This document shows positions 1-10,005 of a stretch of DNA of 25,000 nucleotides, piece after piece. Source of the DNA: Paulinella micropora. Lineage: Eukaryota > Cercozoa > Imbricatea > Euglyphida > Paulinellidae. The DNA lies in contig WBZZ01006858.1 in the NCBI GenBank assembly GCA_019918135.1, positions 1 through 25,000 of the forward strand, read 5' to 3'. The position numbers and the translations under genes are program-made. The notes under the pieces are model-generated. The model was not told the origin of the DNA. It did not search any database and was given only the letters and a program-made list of their open reading frames with translations. Within the stretch, counting starts at the first letter, position 1. The number at the start of each line of letters is the position of its first letter.

Positions 1-1440
1 TCCTCTTATATCTGCCGTGCTATTAACAACAGATATGCCTGCATTTGCGGTTATTGCCCCTGTAATGCTTATGTTCATCGCCTCGCTAAATGCTATGGCT
101 CATCCAAGTGATACTCCTGATTTGTAGTTAAAAGCGAGTTTGTTGCTCATCTTGTATATTTGAAAGTTGGAGTTTATGTTGCTTGATTTCCAGCCACCCC
201 CTCCCAATAACTATCAAAACTTAAAGCAATATTGTCCTGACTATAATTCAATAATTGGAATGTGGGATAAATTGATGTATGAACGAATGCTTGAATATGT
301 GGGCCATTCGCATTTCCTTCTGTTCCATATAATTCTAAGCCACCAGTTACTCCTACTCCTTTCGTTGTTCTGCCTATGATTATCGGTTTGCCTAGTGCTG
401 TTGTTATTTTATCACTCGTTGTTAATGTGGTTGTAGTCATGCCAGTAGTTGAAGTGATTGTTCCAGCACTTGTTATGTTGTTTGAGTTCATATCTAAGTC
501 CCCATAAAATTGCATACCACCAGCATTGTTAAAACGGACAATGTCAGATGAAGCACTTTCATTATCCAAAAGTTTTGAAATATAAAGACCTGCTCCTTTT
601 ACATCAAATGCTACATTCGTGAATACATAACCTCTTTGGTTCGCGGTTCCACTTGTAGCGGTATTTAGAGTAAATAAGAAATATTGATAATCACCTGATG
701 TCTGTGAAAAGAATATATCTCCTCCATTTTGGTATAATATCCTCGCCCCATTATATGTTATATTTCCACCATTAATGATAACTTGATTATTAAAATCAGT
801 CGTTTGTGTTAAAGTTAGATATTTTATCGTAGTGCTCGCCCCATTAAACGTTTTACTTCCTGTCTGTTGTTAGTTTTACATTTTGTACATCTAATGTATC
901 CACATAACTTTTGTTTGCTCCGTCCGTTGTTGCTGATGGTGTGGCTAAGTTTGTTATTCTGTTGTTGTTCAAACTTAATGTTGTTCCAGTTGCGGTTATA
1001 ATTAAAGTATTACCTGAATATAATTCTACATATGAACCAGTTATTTGTATCGGATACCAAGTCGCTGTTGCTGTTTTTTGTGCTGCAATCATTCCTATTT
1101 TTGTATCAAAGGCGATGCCGATGCCGTCAAAAGTAGTAGGATTGGATGAACCCACTTACTTCTAAAGTTGATGTAAATTTTTTATTTCCTGCTATGGTTT
1201 GGTCTCCTGTTAGTTTAACCACAGAAGTATCAAGAACAGAAACATCCACACCATCAACAAGATTAACATTTGTCATGCTTTGGCTTTTCATATCAATCCC
1301 CGCACTCGCATTTATTATACTGCTAAATGTTTTAATTCCTCCTATGGTTTGGTCTCCTGTTAGTTTAACCACCGAACCATCAACTGCAAGAGTGGTGAGA
1401 TTAATTCAATTATATGTAGAAGCCCCTGAAATAGCATAAC

Positions 1441-1900
1441 CACCCATATTTAATGCTCCTGTCATACTGGCTGTGCCGTCTAATCTAAGAAAGGGCGATG
1501 CCACATTTCGCCATTGTCCTGTGCTATAAATAAGCAGTTGATTATCTGTTGCTGTTGTAATAATCACATCACTATGTGTATCAATACTTCCACTTGCTGA
1601 CACTTTCGCGTTGTTGGAGTCGTGCTCTGATAACCAAGTCGCGATAGCCCTACCATTTAGTTGATTTACATTCGTAATGTTTTGGTTGTTCATATTTATT
1701 CCTCCAGTCATACTGGCAGTGCCGTCTAATATCAGAAAGGGTGAAGTCGTATTTCTCCATTGACCTGTGCTATAAATAAGCAGTTGGTTATCTGCTGGGA
1801 AGCCTGTTATTGTCACATCGCTGTGGCTATCTATACTTCCACCTGCTGAAACTTTATTATTATCATTATGCTCAAATGACCATTCATCAACATCTTTGGT
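1441..1900 (-). repeat. 246-bp in-gene direct repeat (82-aa module)
   Basis: The string gtcatactgg at 1461 recurs at 1707, and the following ~180 bp are similar (both contain tgtgctataaataagcagttg). The module encodes SASGSID.HSDV.IT..DNQLLIYSTGQWRN-type sequence. A further shorter repeat, atggtttggtctcctgttag, occurs at about 1193 and 1343 (150-bp period). Confidence 0.8.
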
Positions 1901-2264
1901 ATTTAGTAAATTTACTGTTGTTATATTCAAATGTCCTCCCATATTAATATTGCCGAATTCATCAACATTTATCGGAAATGTTTTATTTACCCAGTTTATT
2001 GAATTATATGTTAGATAACTATTAGTGGCTATTGGTGCGGTTATGACTACATCAGAAAGTGTGTCAATTGACCCGAGGGCAGTATTCTTCCATTTACCAT
2101 CTACATCATTATATGTTAAGTATTGACCAACAAATGGTGCAGATATGCTTGTGTCTATCAAATTATAAAGGCTGGTTTGGTGCGGATTGGAAGTATTGCT
2201 TCTGTGTTGAGTTGAGGCTTTGACTTCGTCGTTGTCCCTCACTCGTTGCTCTGTATAGTATAAA

Positions 2265-2490
2265 TTTTTTCCTTCTTTGATGTCTGATGTTGATTTTAAA
2301 GCGAGACGTGTGTCAAAGCGGTTATCAGTCCAATAATAATTAAGCCCTTCTTTTAGGCCTGATGTTGATTTTAAAGCGAACCGACCGTCAAAGCGGTTAT
2401 CGGTCCAATAATAATTAAGTCCTTCTTTTAGGTCAATTGTTGATTTTAAAGCGAGACGTGTGTCAAATCGCGCATCAGTATAATAAAGAT
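2265..2490 (-). repeat. 75-bp in-gene tandem repeat (25-aa fibre repeat)
   Basis: The string gttgattttaaagcga starts at 2289, 2364 and 2439, an exact 75-bp period. It encodes three tandem 25-residue units containing (Y)YWTDNRFD...LALKST..LKEG. Such units form repeated beta elements in fibre proteins. Confidence 0.85.
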
Positions 2491-2632
2491 TTATTTGGTC
2501 GGAATCTTCTGGCACTCTGTCTGTATTCAGACCGACTATGTTGGTATTGGTTAGGTCAAGGTTGGCAATTGAAAGGCTATCTGTCGCGATTTCTGACAAG
2601 CCTAAGAGCGACTTGAAGGAGGAACCTGACAT

Positions 2633-2681
2633 ATTCGTATATCAATTAATTATTTATTTATTTTAAAAATACTAAAATATA
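2633..2681. promoter_or_regulatory. AT-rich divergent intergenic gap
   Basis: These 49 bp separate the start codons of the fibre-like gene (minus) and the charged protein (plus). Almost all is A/T (attatttatttattttaa). In viral elements with head-to-head genes this gap would hold both promoters. No specific motif was recognised. Confidence 0.35.
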
Positions 2682-3221
2682 ATGATCTTAGTATACATGC
2701 CGTCTCCCGAAGCAAGTCGTAAGAACTGGGGTAAGGCTGTGGAAAGTATTAAGAGCAAAAAGCAAAAAAAGATTGAAATAGCAAAAGAGAAATTAGCAAA
2801 GTGTAGAAAGGCTTATGTAGGCGATGATGAAGAGATGGAGGAAAAGATAAACCACATGGCCGAAATTGGTGTTGCTAATGATATTATTAATAGAAAAGAC
2901 CAAGATGACACACCAGAAGAAAGCAGTGAGAGCGATGAAGAATGTGATTTCACAGATATCATTGCAGAAAAGATGGCTAAGATGAAAATAAGAAGAAAGA
3001 AAGCGGAAGCAAAGAAGAAAGTAAGTAAAAAGCCTGTGCCTGAGCCTGAACCTGATGAGAGCGAAAGCGAAAGTGAAGAAAGTGAAGAAGAGCCGAAGCC
3101 TAAATCTAAGAAAGGAAATGGTAAGAAGTCAAACATATCAGTTAATGTTTATAATCAAGCAGAGAAACCAAGCAAGAAAGAACAAAATAATGATATTGAA
3201 AAATGTTTCTTAAAATTCTAA
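2682..3221 (+). CDS. Highly charged hypothetical protein, probably coiled/disordered
   Basis: The 179-codon frame is open and intact. A second in-frame ATG at 2697 (MPSPEASRKNWGKAVE) is an equally plausible start. Residues 10-50 are Lys/Glu-rich and look helical (SIKSKKQKKIEIAKEKLAK). Residues 80-95 are acidic (EESSESDEEC). Residues 100-150 alternate lysine blocks with ESESEESEEEPKPKSKK, typical of disordered nucleic-acid- or core-associated proteins. It lies 9 bp upstream of the integrase ATG on the same strand, suggesting co-transcription within the viral element. Its function is not recognisable from sequence. It is the only frame in the viral segment without an obvious lesion. Confidence 0.6.
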   Translation: MILVYMPSPEASRKNWGKAVESIKSKKQKKIEIAKEKLAKCRKAYVGDDEEMEEKINHMAEIGVANDIINRKDQDDTPEESSESDEECDFTDIIAEKMAKMKIRRKKAEAKKKVSKKPVPEPEPDESESESEESEEEPKPKSKKGNGKKSNISVNVYNQAEKPSKKEQNNDIEKCFLKF

Positions 3222-3230
3222 TAATATACA

Positions 3231-4239
3231 ATGGATAATAAGCACACAAATCAGCAACAACAACAACAACAACAACAAGAAACTCCTGAGCAGACAGAGC
3301 GGAAAGAAAACCTTGAAGAAGCAATTGAAATACACAAGCAATCAAAGCCCGCTAAGATATGGAACACAATAACTGCCCCCGAGGCTAAACCACTAAGCCA
3401 AGTATTTATTGACTTAATGGATATGTCAAAGGTTGCAACAAAGAAAGGTAATGCAAACTATAATTTCGGACTAGTAGCCATTGATGTCTATAGCCGTCGT
3501 GGGTGGATTGAACCAATTAAAAATAAAACTACAGGTTATGTTTTGGAAGGATTAAAAAAAATATTTACGAAAGAAGTCCCTAAAAGTATTACTTCAGATA
3601 ATGGCGGCGAGTTTAAGGGTCAAGTGGCTGAATATTTTAGACAAAACAATATTGAGCACAGACCGGTTCAAGTAGGCGATCACAGAACAATGGGAATAAT
3701 AGATAGATTTATTAGAACAATACGGAATGAATTAAATTTAATATGGGAATTTAATGAAAATTTTCAATGGGTGCCAATTTTCATGAGGTTGTTGATGCTT
3801 ATAATAAAACATATCATACAACAATAAAAGCAGTTCCTATTAATGTTTATGAAGGGACTGAAAAAAACACCCAGGAAATATACAGAAATCCTTTAATTAA
3901 TGAATTCCCTAAGGGAACAAGAGTGAGAAAGGAATTAGAAAGAACTATTTTTTCTAAAGGTGATAAACAATTCAGTAAAACCATATTTAAGGTTAAGGGC
4001 CGTAAGGGCTTCAAAGTTATCCTATCTGAAGAGGACTTAGTAAGGCCAAGTGAATTATTAAAGACCCATGTTGATGAGCAACCTGAAGAAGAAGAACCGG
4101 CAGAGCAGTTAGCCGATAAAGTTAAACAAATTACGAAAGAGAAAAAAATATTAATTTATTAAAATCACTTGAAATTAAACCGGAAAACATACGAAGTTGT
4201 GCTAGAATGAAAAAGAAAGTTGAAAAGTTAGACCTTTAA
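3231..4239 (+). pseudogene. Polinton/PLV-type rve integrase, frameshifted
   Basis: This encodes a DDE-type (rve) integrase, which inserts element DNA into host chromosomes. After a Gln run (residues 8-16) the core reads VFIDLMDM (D61), SITSDNGGEF (D123) and GIIDRFIRTIRNEL (D158). D123 to D158 gives the canonical 35-residue spacing, but the third acid is Asp rather than Glu. The frame is lost near 3770-3778 and resumes in another frame (FHEVVDAYNKTYHTTIK, then FPKGTRVR...FKVILSEEDLV, resembling the C-terminal small barrel/chromo-like region). A second shift in the A-run 4141-4147 leads to a continuation ending in KKKVEKLDL at 4239. The context (fibre-like protein, charged protein) fits an endogenous Polinton-like virus; a retrotransposon integrase is less likely because no RT, protease or RNase H is adjacent. 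Confidence 0.72.
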
Positions 4240-4246
4240 TAAAATA

Positions 4247-4935
4247 TTAGTTCACAGAAACATTAACTAAAGATGCCATATTTGGCATACCATTCACTTG
4301 TAGATCCATATTTTGCGAACATAGCACTAGTTTAGGTCTACAGGTAAATGCTAGTTTAATTATGCGACCTGAGAAGCCTTGTAAATGGTTCTTACAACCA
4401 TGCCGAAATGGGAGACTATTTCCGCCACGTTCGGCCAAGACCTAACCATGATGACAGAATCTGGTTCTCCATCGCCCATCAACACTACGACATAGTTAGA
4501 AATTTCGGCGGGAGGAGACCGATATCCCCACACGATGACAGGAATAGAATTGGGCTTTGCTGTAAAAGACCACTTTGCTTCCCCAGCCTCCTTCTTTATA
4601 ACGACCTGAACCTCATCAATTCTGATAACCACATTACGACTACCCACCGGTCTGCCAATTTTTTTTCGCTCCCTCTTTTCTACTACCCCTAGGCCTATTC
4701 CAATCAGGTTGTTCAAGGGAGACATCATTGACACCATCAGTAATTCCCTAATTTGACAGACAATGAATACAAACAACAGAAGAAAAATGATTACCGCCAC
4801 TGCTTGGTCTGGGGCCTTTTTTTCCTCGGTTTGCTACACATACACATACACATAAAACAAAAAGCATAAATGAAATTACCTCATTTTCAGGCTCTTCCCG
4901 CTCTGGGTCGTCGATTACAAGATGGTAAGACCAAC
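4247..4935 (-). CDS. Possible spliced hypothetical gene (fragment)
   Basis: A minus-strand frame 4800-4360 encodes a hydrophobic stretch (VIIFLLLFVFIVCQI), then a basic patch KRERKKIGRPVGSRN resembling an AT-hook, then an ordinary-looking domain. Upstream on the minus strand, an exon-like stretch ending in GAG is followed by gtaatttc. After an intron-like segment ending tgtgtatgtgtag the frame resumes (QTEEKK), giving a GT-AG intron of roughly 50 bp around 4830-4885. The frame ends at 4360; a shifted frame continues to 4247. No family is recognised. It could be a host gene fragment or a transposon accessory protein. Confidence 0.28.
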
Positions 4936-5241
4936 TCTTAGAAGTTGGTTACGATGAATCATCAGAGACGTAGTAGTACCTATGCTACAGTAATGTCTCA
5001 TAAGGTTCTTTCACGAACATGATTTGAAGAGTCAGTTGGCATGCATGTGAGGGACTGTGGAGTGCCTGCACTCAGCACTATGGAAGGAGATCCCAGTTCA
5101 GAGCGTGTGTTACACTGCACTCGATAGTTCAGCAAACACTTTTTTAGACTAAAAATATAACTCGGGTGTTCAGGCGGTATTTTCGATTTCACTTTCTGTC
5201 AACGGAAAGGCTGTGCTGATTCTGAAGGCATATTTTGAAAT
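4936..5241. other. Non-coding stretch, nothing recognised
   Basis: Only short unsupported frames. Base composition resembles the flanking non-coding DNA rather than the viral segment to the left. Confidence 0.4.
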
Positions 5242-5835
5242 CTAACCCTTACTCTGGCAAGATCCACATTTGTGGATACAATCCACATTTGTGGATCTGG
5301 TTTTCAATTTGAATAAAAGCATCAGTACCCATCGCCAAATGCTATACTACGCTTGAGATTATTGAAATAAGAGTTGTTGAAGCGATCTGTGAAAGTTCCG
5401 ATGTCATATCTTATCTGGAAGTGACTGAAATGTGCCACTGAAAATAAGTGCAAACCATTTTTTTTTCGCTTGTTTTTGTTACTAAGTTTTCGCGGAAACT
5501 TTCTGCAGGAGCAGAACTTCTTGCGGTCAGAGTGTCGTGTTTCAGTCAGGGAATTTGATGAGGCTTTCTTCCAACAGAAATTTCCAGAGTAGTGAAAGAC
5601 TGACGAGATGGAAGCTAGGTGTTTCTGTCCTCTTGTTGTGCCAAGCTGTAAGGACAATCCAGACATTCACTTGAACTACGTTCGCCCTACCCTCTCATGT
5701 ATGTCGAATATTTTCTTGCTATAGTTGCTGTGATGTATTCTGGCAGGATATGAATTGACACCAACAGGTATGCTATCTTTCTGTGAAATATCAGCTTCTC
5801 AGAGCGTCAGATGGCTACCTGTGAATTTCTTTCCG

Positions 5836-5836
<1 letters not shown>

Positions 5837-5882
<46 letters not shown>
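5837..5882. repeat. (TA)n microsatellite
   Basis: About 46 bp of near-perfect alternating TA following gatatataaatata. Confidence 0.95.
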
Positions 5883-5886
<4 letters not shown>

Positions 5887-6054
5887 CTTCACTTTCATGT
5901 CATAGGTTTGCATGCAGAGACAGATCTTTGGAAAGAAGCACTACCTGCACTCTGGCAGTGGCTGGACCTTTTGAATGTGTTGTCCTTTGCAAGGTTTGAG
6001 ATTATCAAGCAATATTTTCACATGAATCACTATCTATTGTCTAACCCATCTTCA
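5883..6054 (+). pseudogene. Possible transposase-like exon relic
   Basis: A plus-strand frame to the stop at 6055 contains DLWKEALPALWQWLDLL followed by LSFARFEIIKQYFHMNHYLL. The spacing S-x2-RF-x2-I-x4-H is reminiscent of piggyBac-type transposases, but the match is short. A tttcatgtcatag just upstream could be a splice acceptor. It lies inside the putative 5242-7121 element. It may be fortuitous. Confidence 0.2.
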
Positions 6055-6130
6055 TGAATGCACTACTAAGATAAACTTTTCAATAGGGGCACTTTGTTAG
6101 ATATCATGCAAAAAAAATTTCCTTATGTAT

Positions 6131-6279
6131 TGTTTAAGTTCCCGGAGTTTCCAATTGGTAATTTTTGTTACTAATTGGTAACATTTTTTGTTACCAATTG
6201 GAAACAGTTTGAGCCGGGTTTGCGTGAAATTTTAGCAAAAATTACCAATTGGTAACACTGGGCCTGGGAACTTAAACAG
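6131..6279. mobile_element. MITE-like foldback element with CCAATTGG palindromes
   Basis: Inverted ends TGTTTAAGTTCCC (6131-6143) and GGGAACTTAAACA (6266-6278) are flanked by tatgtat on both sides (6124-6130 and 6280-6286), a likely 7-bp target-site duplication. Inside, CCAATTGG-type palindromes (full form TTACCAATTGGTAA) start at 6151, 6171, 6194 and 6245. At about 150 bp it has no coding capacity and would need a transposase in trans. Confidence 0.65.
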
Positions 6280-6622
6280 TATGTATTAATATAGGAGTTG
6301 TATAATATATATTGACAAGTGAATGATTCTTTTAAAGAGCAGACCTTTCTTTGGTAGTATTTACCTAAGAAGCCTATTAAATATAGCTTCAAGTGAGCCA
6401 GTGCAGTAAGTAACGTTGAAATTTGGCTTGACAGTGAACTAAAGAGTCACACACAAAATAAAAATGCTGTTTGTTTTCACGTTGTAATCCTAAATTGAAC
6501 CCGCAAGCATAGGTGAGCTTACTGCAGTGATTGTCATAATTTTCTAACCAAACATGCAAGTGTTTTGTTTGTTATTAATTTTATTATTTTGTTAGGTCTG
6601 AAAAATCTAATAGTCAGCCACC

Positions 6623-6907
6623 ATTACTGGGTACATTCAAGTGTCAAACTCAGCCATCAAATTTGAGTTAAGGGTCAGATTTCAGACTAGCTGTCAGATT
6701 TTAGATTAGCGGCCAGAATTCAAATTAGTTCAATTTAACTGTAACATTTCGCAAAAATGATACAGATTTTGCGGACGTATATAGCTGTTAAATTGAACTA
6801 ATTTGAATTCTGACCACTAATTCGAATCTGACCGCTAATCTGAAATCTGGCCCTTAACTAAAATTCGATGCCACCGCTGAGTTTGACACTTGAATGTACA
6901 CAGTAAT
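6623..6907. mobile_element. Long-armed foldback/MITE-like element
   Basis: About 285 bp that fold on themselves. The left arm attactgggtacattcaagtg pairs with the right arm cacttgaatgtacacagtaat. Inner parts also pair (aactcagccatcaaatttgagttaaggg with cccttaactaaaattcgatg; ccagaattcaaattagttcaatttaac with gttaaattgaactaatttgaattctg). The loop, 6737-6790, holds a core (taacatttcgcaaaa...ttttgcggacg.atatagc.gttaa) found at two other places in the window. Confidence 0.75.
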
Positions 6908-7195
6908 ATCACACCGATTGTGAAGGTTTTGTTAGTTATTGAATAACGGTTTTTTGTGATGATTAGCTTCAACCTGACTCCATTTAATAATATCAATATT
7001 CATTATTACAACCGTAGTATTAAAATCCACAAATGTGTGTTCAAAACAGAAAAAAAATTACAGCATGATCCACAAATGTTGATCTTGATCCACATATGTG
7101 GAAGCAGGAGTAAGTGCTAAAGATGAAGTCTCTTAAATAGCGTCATATACAATATAGCAAATGACAGAGGAAGGCAATTTTGTTTACACCCCACG

Positions 7196-7230
7196 TCACT
7201 TTTTACTCCACCCACCCCCCCCCCCCCTCG
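7196..7230. repeat. C-rich tract
   Basis: ccacccacccccccccccccctcggg; simple low-complexity run. Confidence 0.85.
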
Positions 7231-7439
7231 GGCGCTCCTCACCTAAAAACTTCTTCTGTATACCAAGAATAACTCAATAACAAATTTTGATAGGCATGAT
7301 TACTTTTCATAGCATTGCCTGCTTGACAGTAGACTCCGTTTATTTTTTATAAAATATCTTTCCTTTCCACTGAAAATATTATATTGCTGCCAAGTTCGAG
7401 ATGAAAAATATTATAAATTCTGATTTTTATGTTTTGGTT

Positions 7440-7525
7440 TGAATTTTGACATTTTCAAATTAACAGCTATACTCGTCCGCAAAATATAGTAAATTTTTGC
7501 AAAATATTATAGTTAAATAGAAATT
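7440..7525. repeat. Second copy of the GCGGACG core (minus orientation)
   Basis: On the minus strand this reads taactataatattttgcaaaaatttactatattttgcggacgagtatagctgttaa in outline. It matches the loop of the 6623-6907 foldback and the segment near 24765-24815. Flanks are A/T-rich and weakly inverted. It is probably a worn copy of the same small element family. Confidence 0.6.
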
Positions 7526-7835
7526 TTTTAATTTGTCATAAAAATGAAAAAACTATAACAAAAATTAAAATATTGCACAAAACTCAGAAGGTATTATTTT
7601 TCTCTTACATGTCATCAGCAATACCTAATCATCTTCAGCAGCTTTTTTCTCTTGTAACTTTGTTGGTTGAACAGAAGTGTTGGCAAAGCTGACAGGCAAA
7701 CATAGATCTCACATACTAGTGAAGCAATTCTCGCTATATTTGTTTGTGGTAAAAAAGACACACAAAAATAAAAATATAAAAATATTTTATTATCAAAACT
7801 GTCACCCAAGCTTGGTGATTCATTAGACCAACCTG

Positions 7836-7946
7836 ATTGTCAACAAGGCGCTTCCCATCTTCTTCTGTCACTAATCCTTCTTCTTCTTCTTTTTCTTGAG
7901 CTTTGCAAAGGTTCCAAACTTCTAATGTGATTTTTAATTCTGGAAA
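7836..7946 (-). other. Possible internal exon
   Basis: On the minus strand, a pyrimidine-rich acceptor (ttgctttttccag) precedes an open stretch encoding ITLEVWNLCKAQEKEEEEG and a following acidic/basic segment. This ends at a CAG followed by gttggtcta, a plausible donor. No homologous family is recognised and no neighbouring exons were identified. Confidence 0.2.
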
Positions 7947-8049
7947 AAGCAAAATGCATATTTATTAATGAGATATTATTAACTAGGATGCATGTTTAGC
8001 TGAGCCAGCTTAACAATCTCAATACATGTGCTTAACAGCAACTTCATTG

Positions 8050-10005
8050 TCAGACTAATTCCTGGCTGGGAGCTGCCACTTCTGCACAGACAGCATTATA
8101 GAACCTGAACTGCCGCATGTTCATTTCTATTTCAAATGTTTCACTCCAGGGTTTACCTCCGCATCGCACGCGGATCCTCTTTTCAGGCTGCCGTGCGACC
8201 AGAAGGCCAGTGACTTCCTTGTGCAACAACATGTATAGATCGACGAGCTTGCCTGGGCTAATTTTGCTCTCATCAAGTTTAAGACACTTATTTTTAAGCG
8301 TGTCCCGCAAACCTGCTCGAATAGCGTTTTGGTGCTTGGCATACCATTTACGATCGGTTTCGCCAAACGATGCGTAAAAGGCAGAAACATCGTAGCGCCC
8401 AGTGGCAGGGTCGAAGCCCAGCTTTTTTCAAGATAGGCGATTGCGCTGTAGGCATCGTCTCCTGCAGCCCCTCCGCGAGACATAAGCTTATAGCGTTTGA
8501 GCTTGTCAAGAGTTTCTTGGCGGAACAGACCAAACTCCCTGACATTTTCGGCCGTGAGGAGTGACTCGTTATGCTGGAGGAGTAGCTGGAGAAAGTGGCG
8601 CTTGATAGAGTCCTGGTTTCCAACTTCATCCTGGCTAGCCTGCACGGCCGCCTCAAACCTCTCGAGATCCTGGTCGTCGCTTATCTGCTGGGCGCTGAAA
8701 ATGTCATCTGCACGTCTAGATTCGTAGCGGCTGCTAGCCTCGGTAGCGGGAGCCTTTGTACGCCTGTACCCGATGTAAACGAGAATAGTCATCTGGTTTT
8801 CGTGCATGAGCCGGAAGAGGGTCTGTTCGTAGTCGTTATAATATTTGTTTTTGTTCATGGTGTGGAGGACGAGCGCGTGCTGCATGCATGGAAAGTGTTG
8901 AAGTTCTTGTTTCAGACAGAACTCATCCAGGGAGCAGTCACCGTCCTCGAGTGCTTGTTTCACTTCTTGATACAAAACAGGTCGCAGCATGATCCGGTCA
9001 GTTGGAGCTACTTCTTTCAGGCAGAGGTTGATGACCCCAGTGATAGGTTCGCGAACACGCACAATCGACTGCATGCGAGCAGGTGGGCTGGTAATCTTGT
9101 CCGAAGCCCAGGCATTGATGCAATAGCATTTCTTCGTGTTCCAGGATACTCCTGCTTCTATTTTAGGCGAGTATACGATATGTGTCACCCGACCGCTGTC
9201 TACAAGCTCATCAATGTTTTCGATGAGCTCTCTCACCTCTTGCCCGGGGGTATTGCTGGTAATGACTCGCACTCGGTCCTTGTCATCAAGTTCCTCTGCA
9301 AGTTTAGTTTCTCAGCACTCCAAGGAGTTAGCGTGAGTAAACTGAACCAGACCCTTTCGGTGGCGGTCGATGATCCCTTGGCGCCATGCATTTTCGTCAT
9401 AGCTGACGCGAACCTTATAACGTTTGTTCAAAGGCTTTTGGTACGTGCTCAGGATATAGTGAAATTTCACGGGGCGGAAGGCGCGGAGTGTCTCTAGAGT
9501 GAGGCTCCCAGCGGATGCATCCGACGCGATAACCACTGAAACCTTCGTCAAAAGCTCCTTCAAATAATCGACGCTAGCCACGCGATCTTTTGCCGTGGTC
9601 TTGCCAAAAACCGTGGCGATCGCGCTCTCAACCTCGTCAAAAATTAGGACTGGAGGTTTAGGCATCCTGTTATATTTTGTCTTGATGAGGGAGTTGGGCG
9701 TGATAATGAGTCCGTCGCTCTTGACCCACTTGTTTTTCGATTCGTTATAACACACAAACCCGCTGAGTTTCTTCCTGAGTTGCTCGATAAGTGATTTCCT
9801 GTAGCAAACAAGCCAGATAGGAGTGGTCTTGGGCACGCGCGAGGAAATGAAATTCACGAGAAGGTCAGTCTTGCCAGAGCCAGTGATCGCTTTCACGACA
9901 AAGGTGCTGACACTGTCAGGAAAAAGTTCGTCTAGCTGACAAAAACGGGTGTAGAGATACTTCTCAGGCACTTCAATCAGTGAGTCCTCATCGCGGCGGC
10001 GCCTA
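8050..10005 (-). pseudogene. Herpes_ori_bp-like SF2 helicase (origin-binding-protein family), broken
   Basis: Read from about 10005 to the stop at 8050 (roughly 650 codons), this is an SF2 helicase resembling replication-origin-binding proteins such as herpesvirus UL9 homologues. Visible motifs: Walker A AITGSGKTDLL (Lys codon 9870-9872), motif II LIFDEVESAIA, SDASAG after the second strand, and a motif VI-like QSIVRVREP. The C-terminal part includes DPATGRYDVSAFYASF and ends in APSQELV. There are two lesions: an in-frame TGA at 9312-9314, and a one-base loss in the T-run 8423-8428 (A-run in the gene), after which the correct frame is the one ending at 8050. The ATG at 10049 is not trusted, because sequence beyond ~10005 is the antisense of a copia relic, so the true N-terminus is probably lost. 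Known family members open origins; activity of this copy is doubtful. Confidence 0.72.

Larger units (their letters stand above)
1..2632 (-). pseudogene. Decayed tail-fibre-like structural gene, running off the left edge
   Basis: Read right to left from ATG 2632, this is one long low-complexity protein (more than 870 codons) in consecutive pieces: 2632-1406, 1405-~1147, ~1150-~862, ~860-~200, then to the edge. The N-terminal part has repeats of the type NLYYTDARFDTRLALKST and later DGTASMTGGINMNNQNITNV, VVKLTGDQTIGGIKTFSS and NRITNLATPSATTDGANKSY. These are hallmarks of phage, giant-virus and Polinton-like-virus tail-fibre or receptor-binding proteins, which are virion surface adhesins. The breaks are an in-frame TGA at 1406-1408, frame changes near 1147, 862 and in the C-run 197-201, and another in-frame TGA at 100-102. 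It is divergent from the charged protein at 2682. Family type is fairly secure from the repeats; the exact virus group is inferred from the integrase next door. It could also be an intact gene with sequencing errors, but five lesions make decay likelier. Confidence 0.7.
5242..7121. mobile_element. Putative non-autonomous element with CCACATTTGTGG terminal palindromes
   Basis: The left end reads ctaacccttactctggcaag followed by CCACATTTGTGG at 5264-5275 and 5283-5294. The right end, read on the minus strand, is tttagcacttactcctgctt followed by CCACATATGTGG (7101-7090) and further copies at about 7079 and 7038. The shared inverted order is CTTACTC-(2 nt)-GC-(2-5 nt)-palindrome. The left end also matches the foldback element at 12014. 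The interior holds a TA microsatellite, two other foldback elements and no intact gene. That these two ends belong to one element is inferred; they could be two separate small relics. Confidence 0.4.

Noticed and set aside
2813..3136. Ser/Leu/Phe-rich minus-strand frame
   Set aside because: Antisense shadow of the charged plus-strand protein's GAA/AAG codons.
8595..9497. 300-codon plus-strand frame opposite the helicase
   Set aside because: It is the antisense of the helicase, which carries recognisable SF2 motifs on the minus strand.
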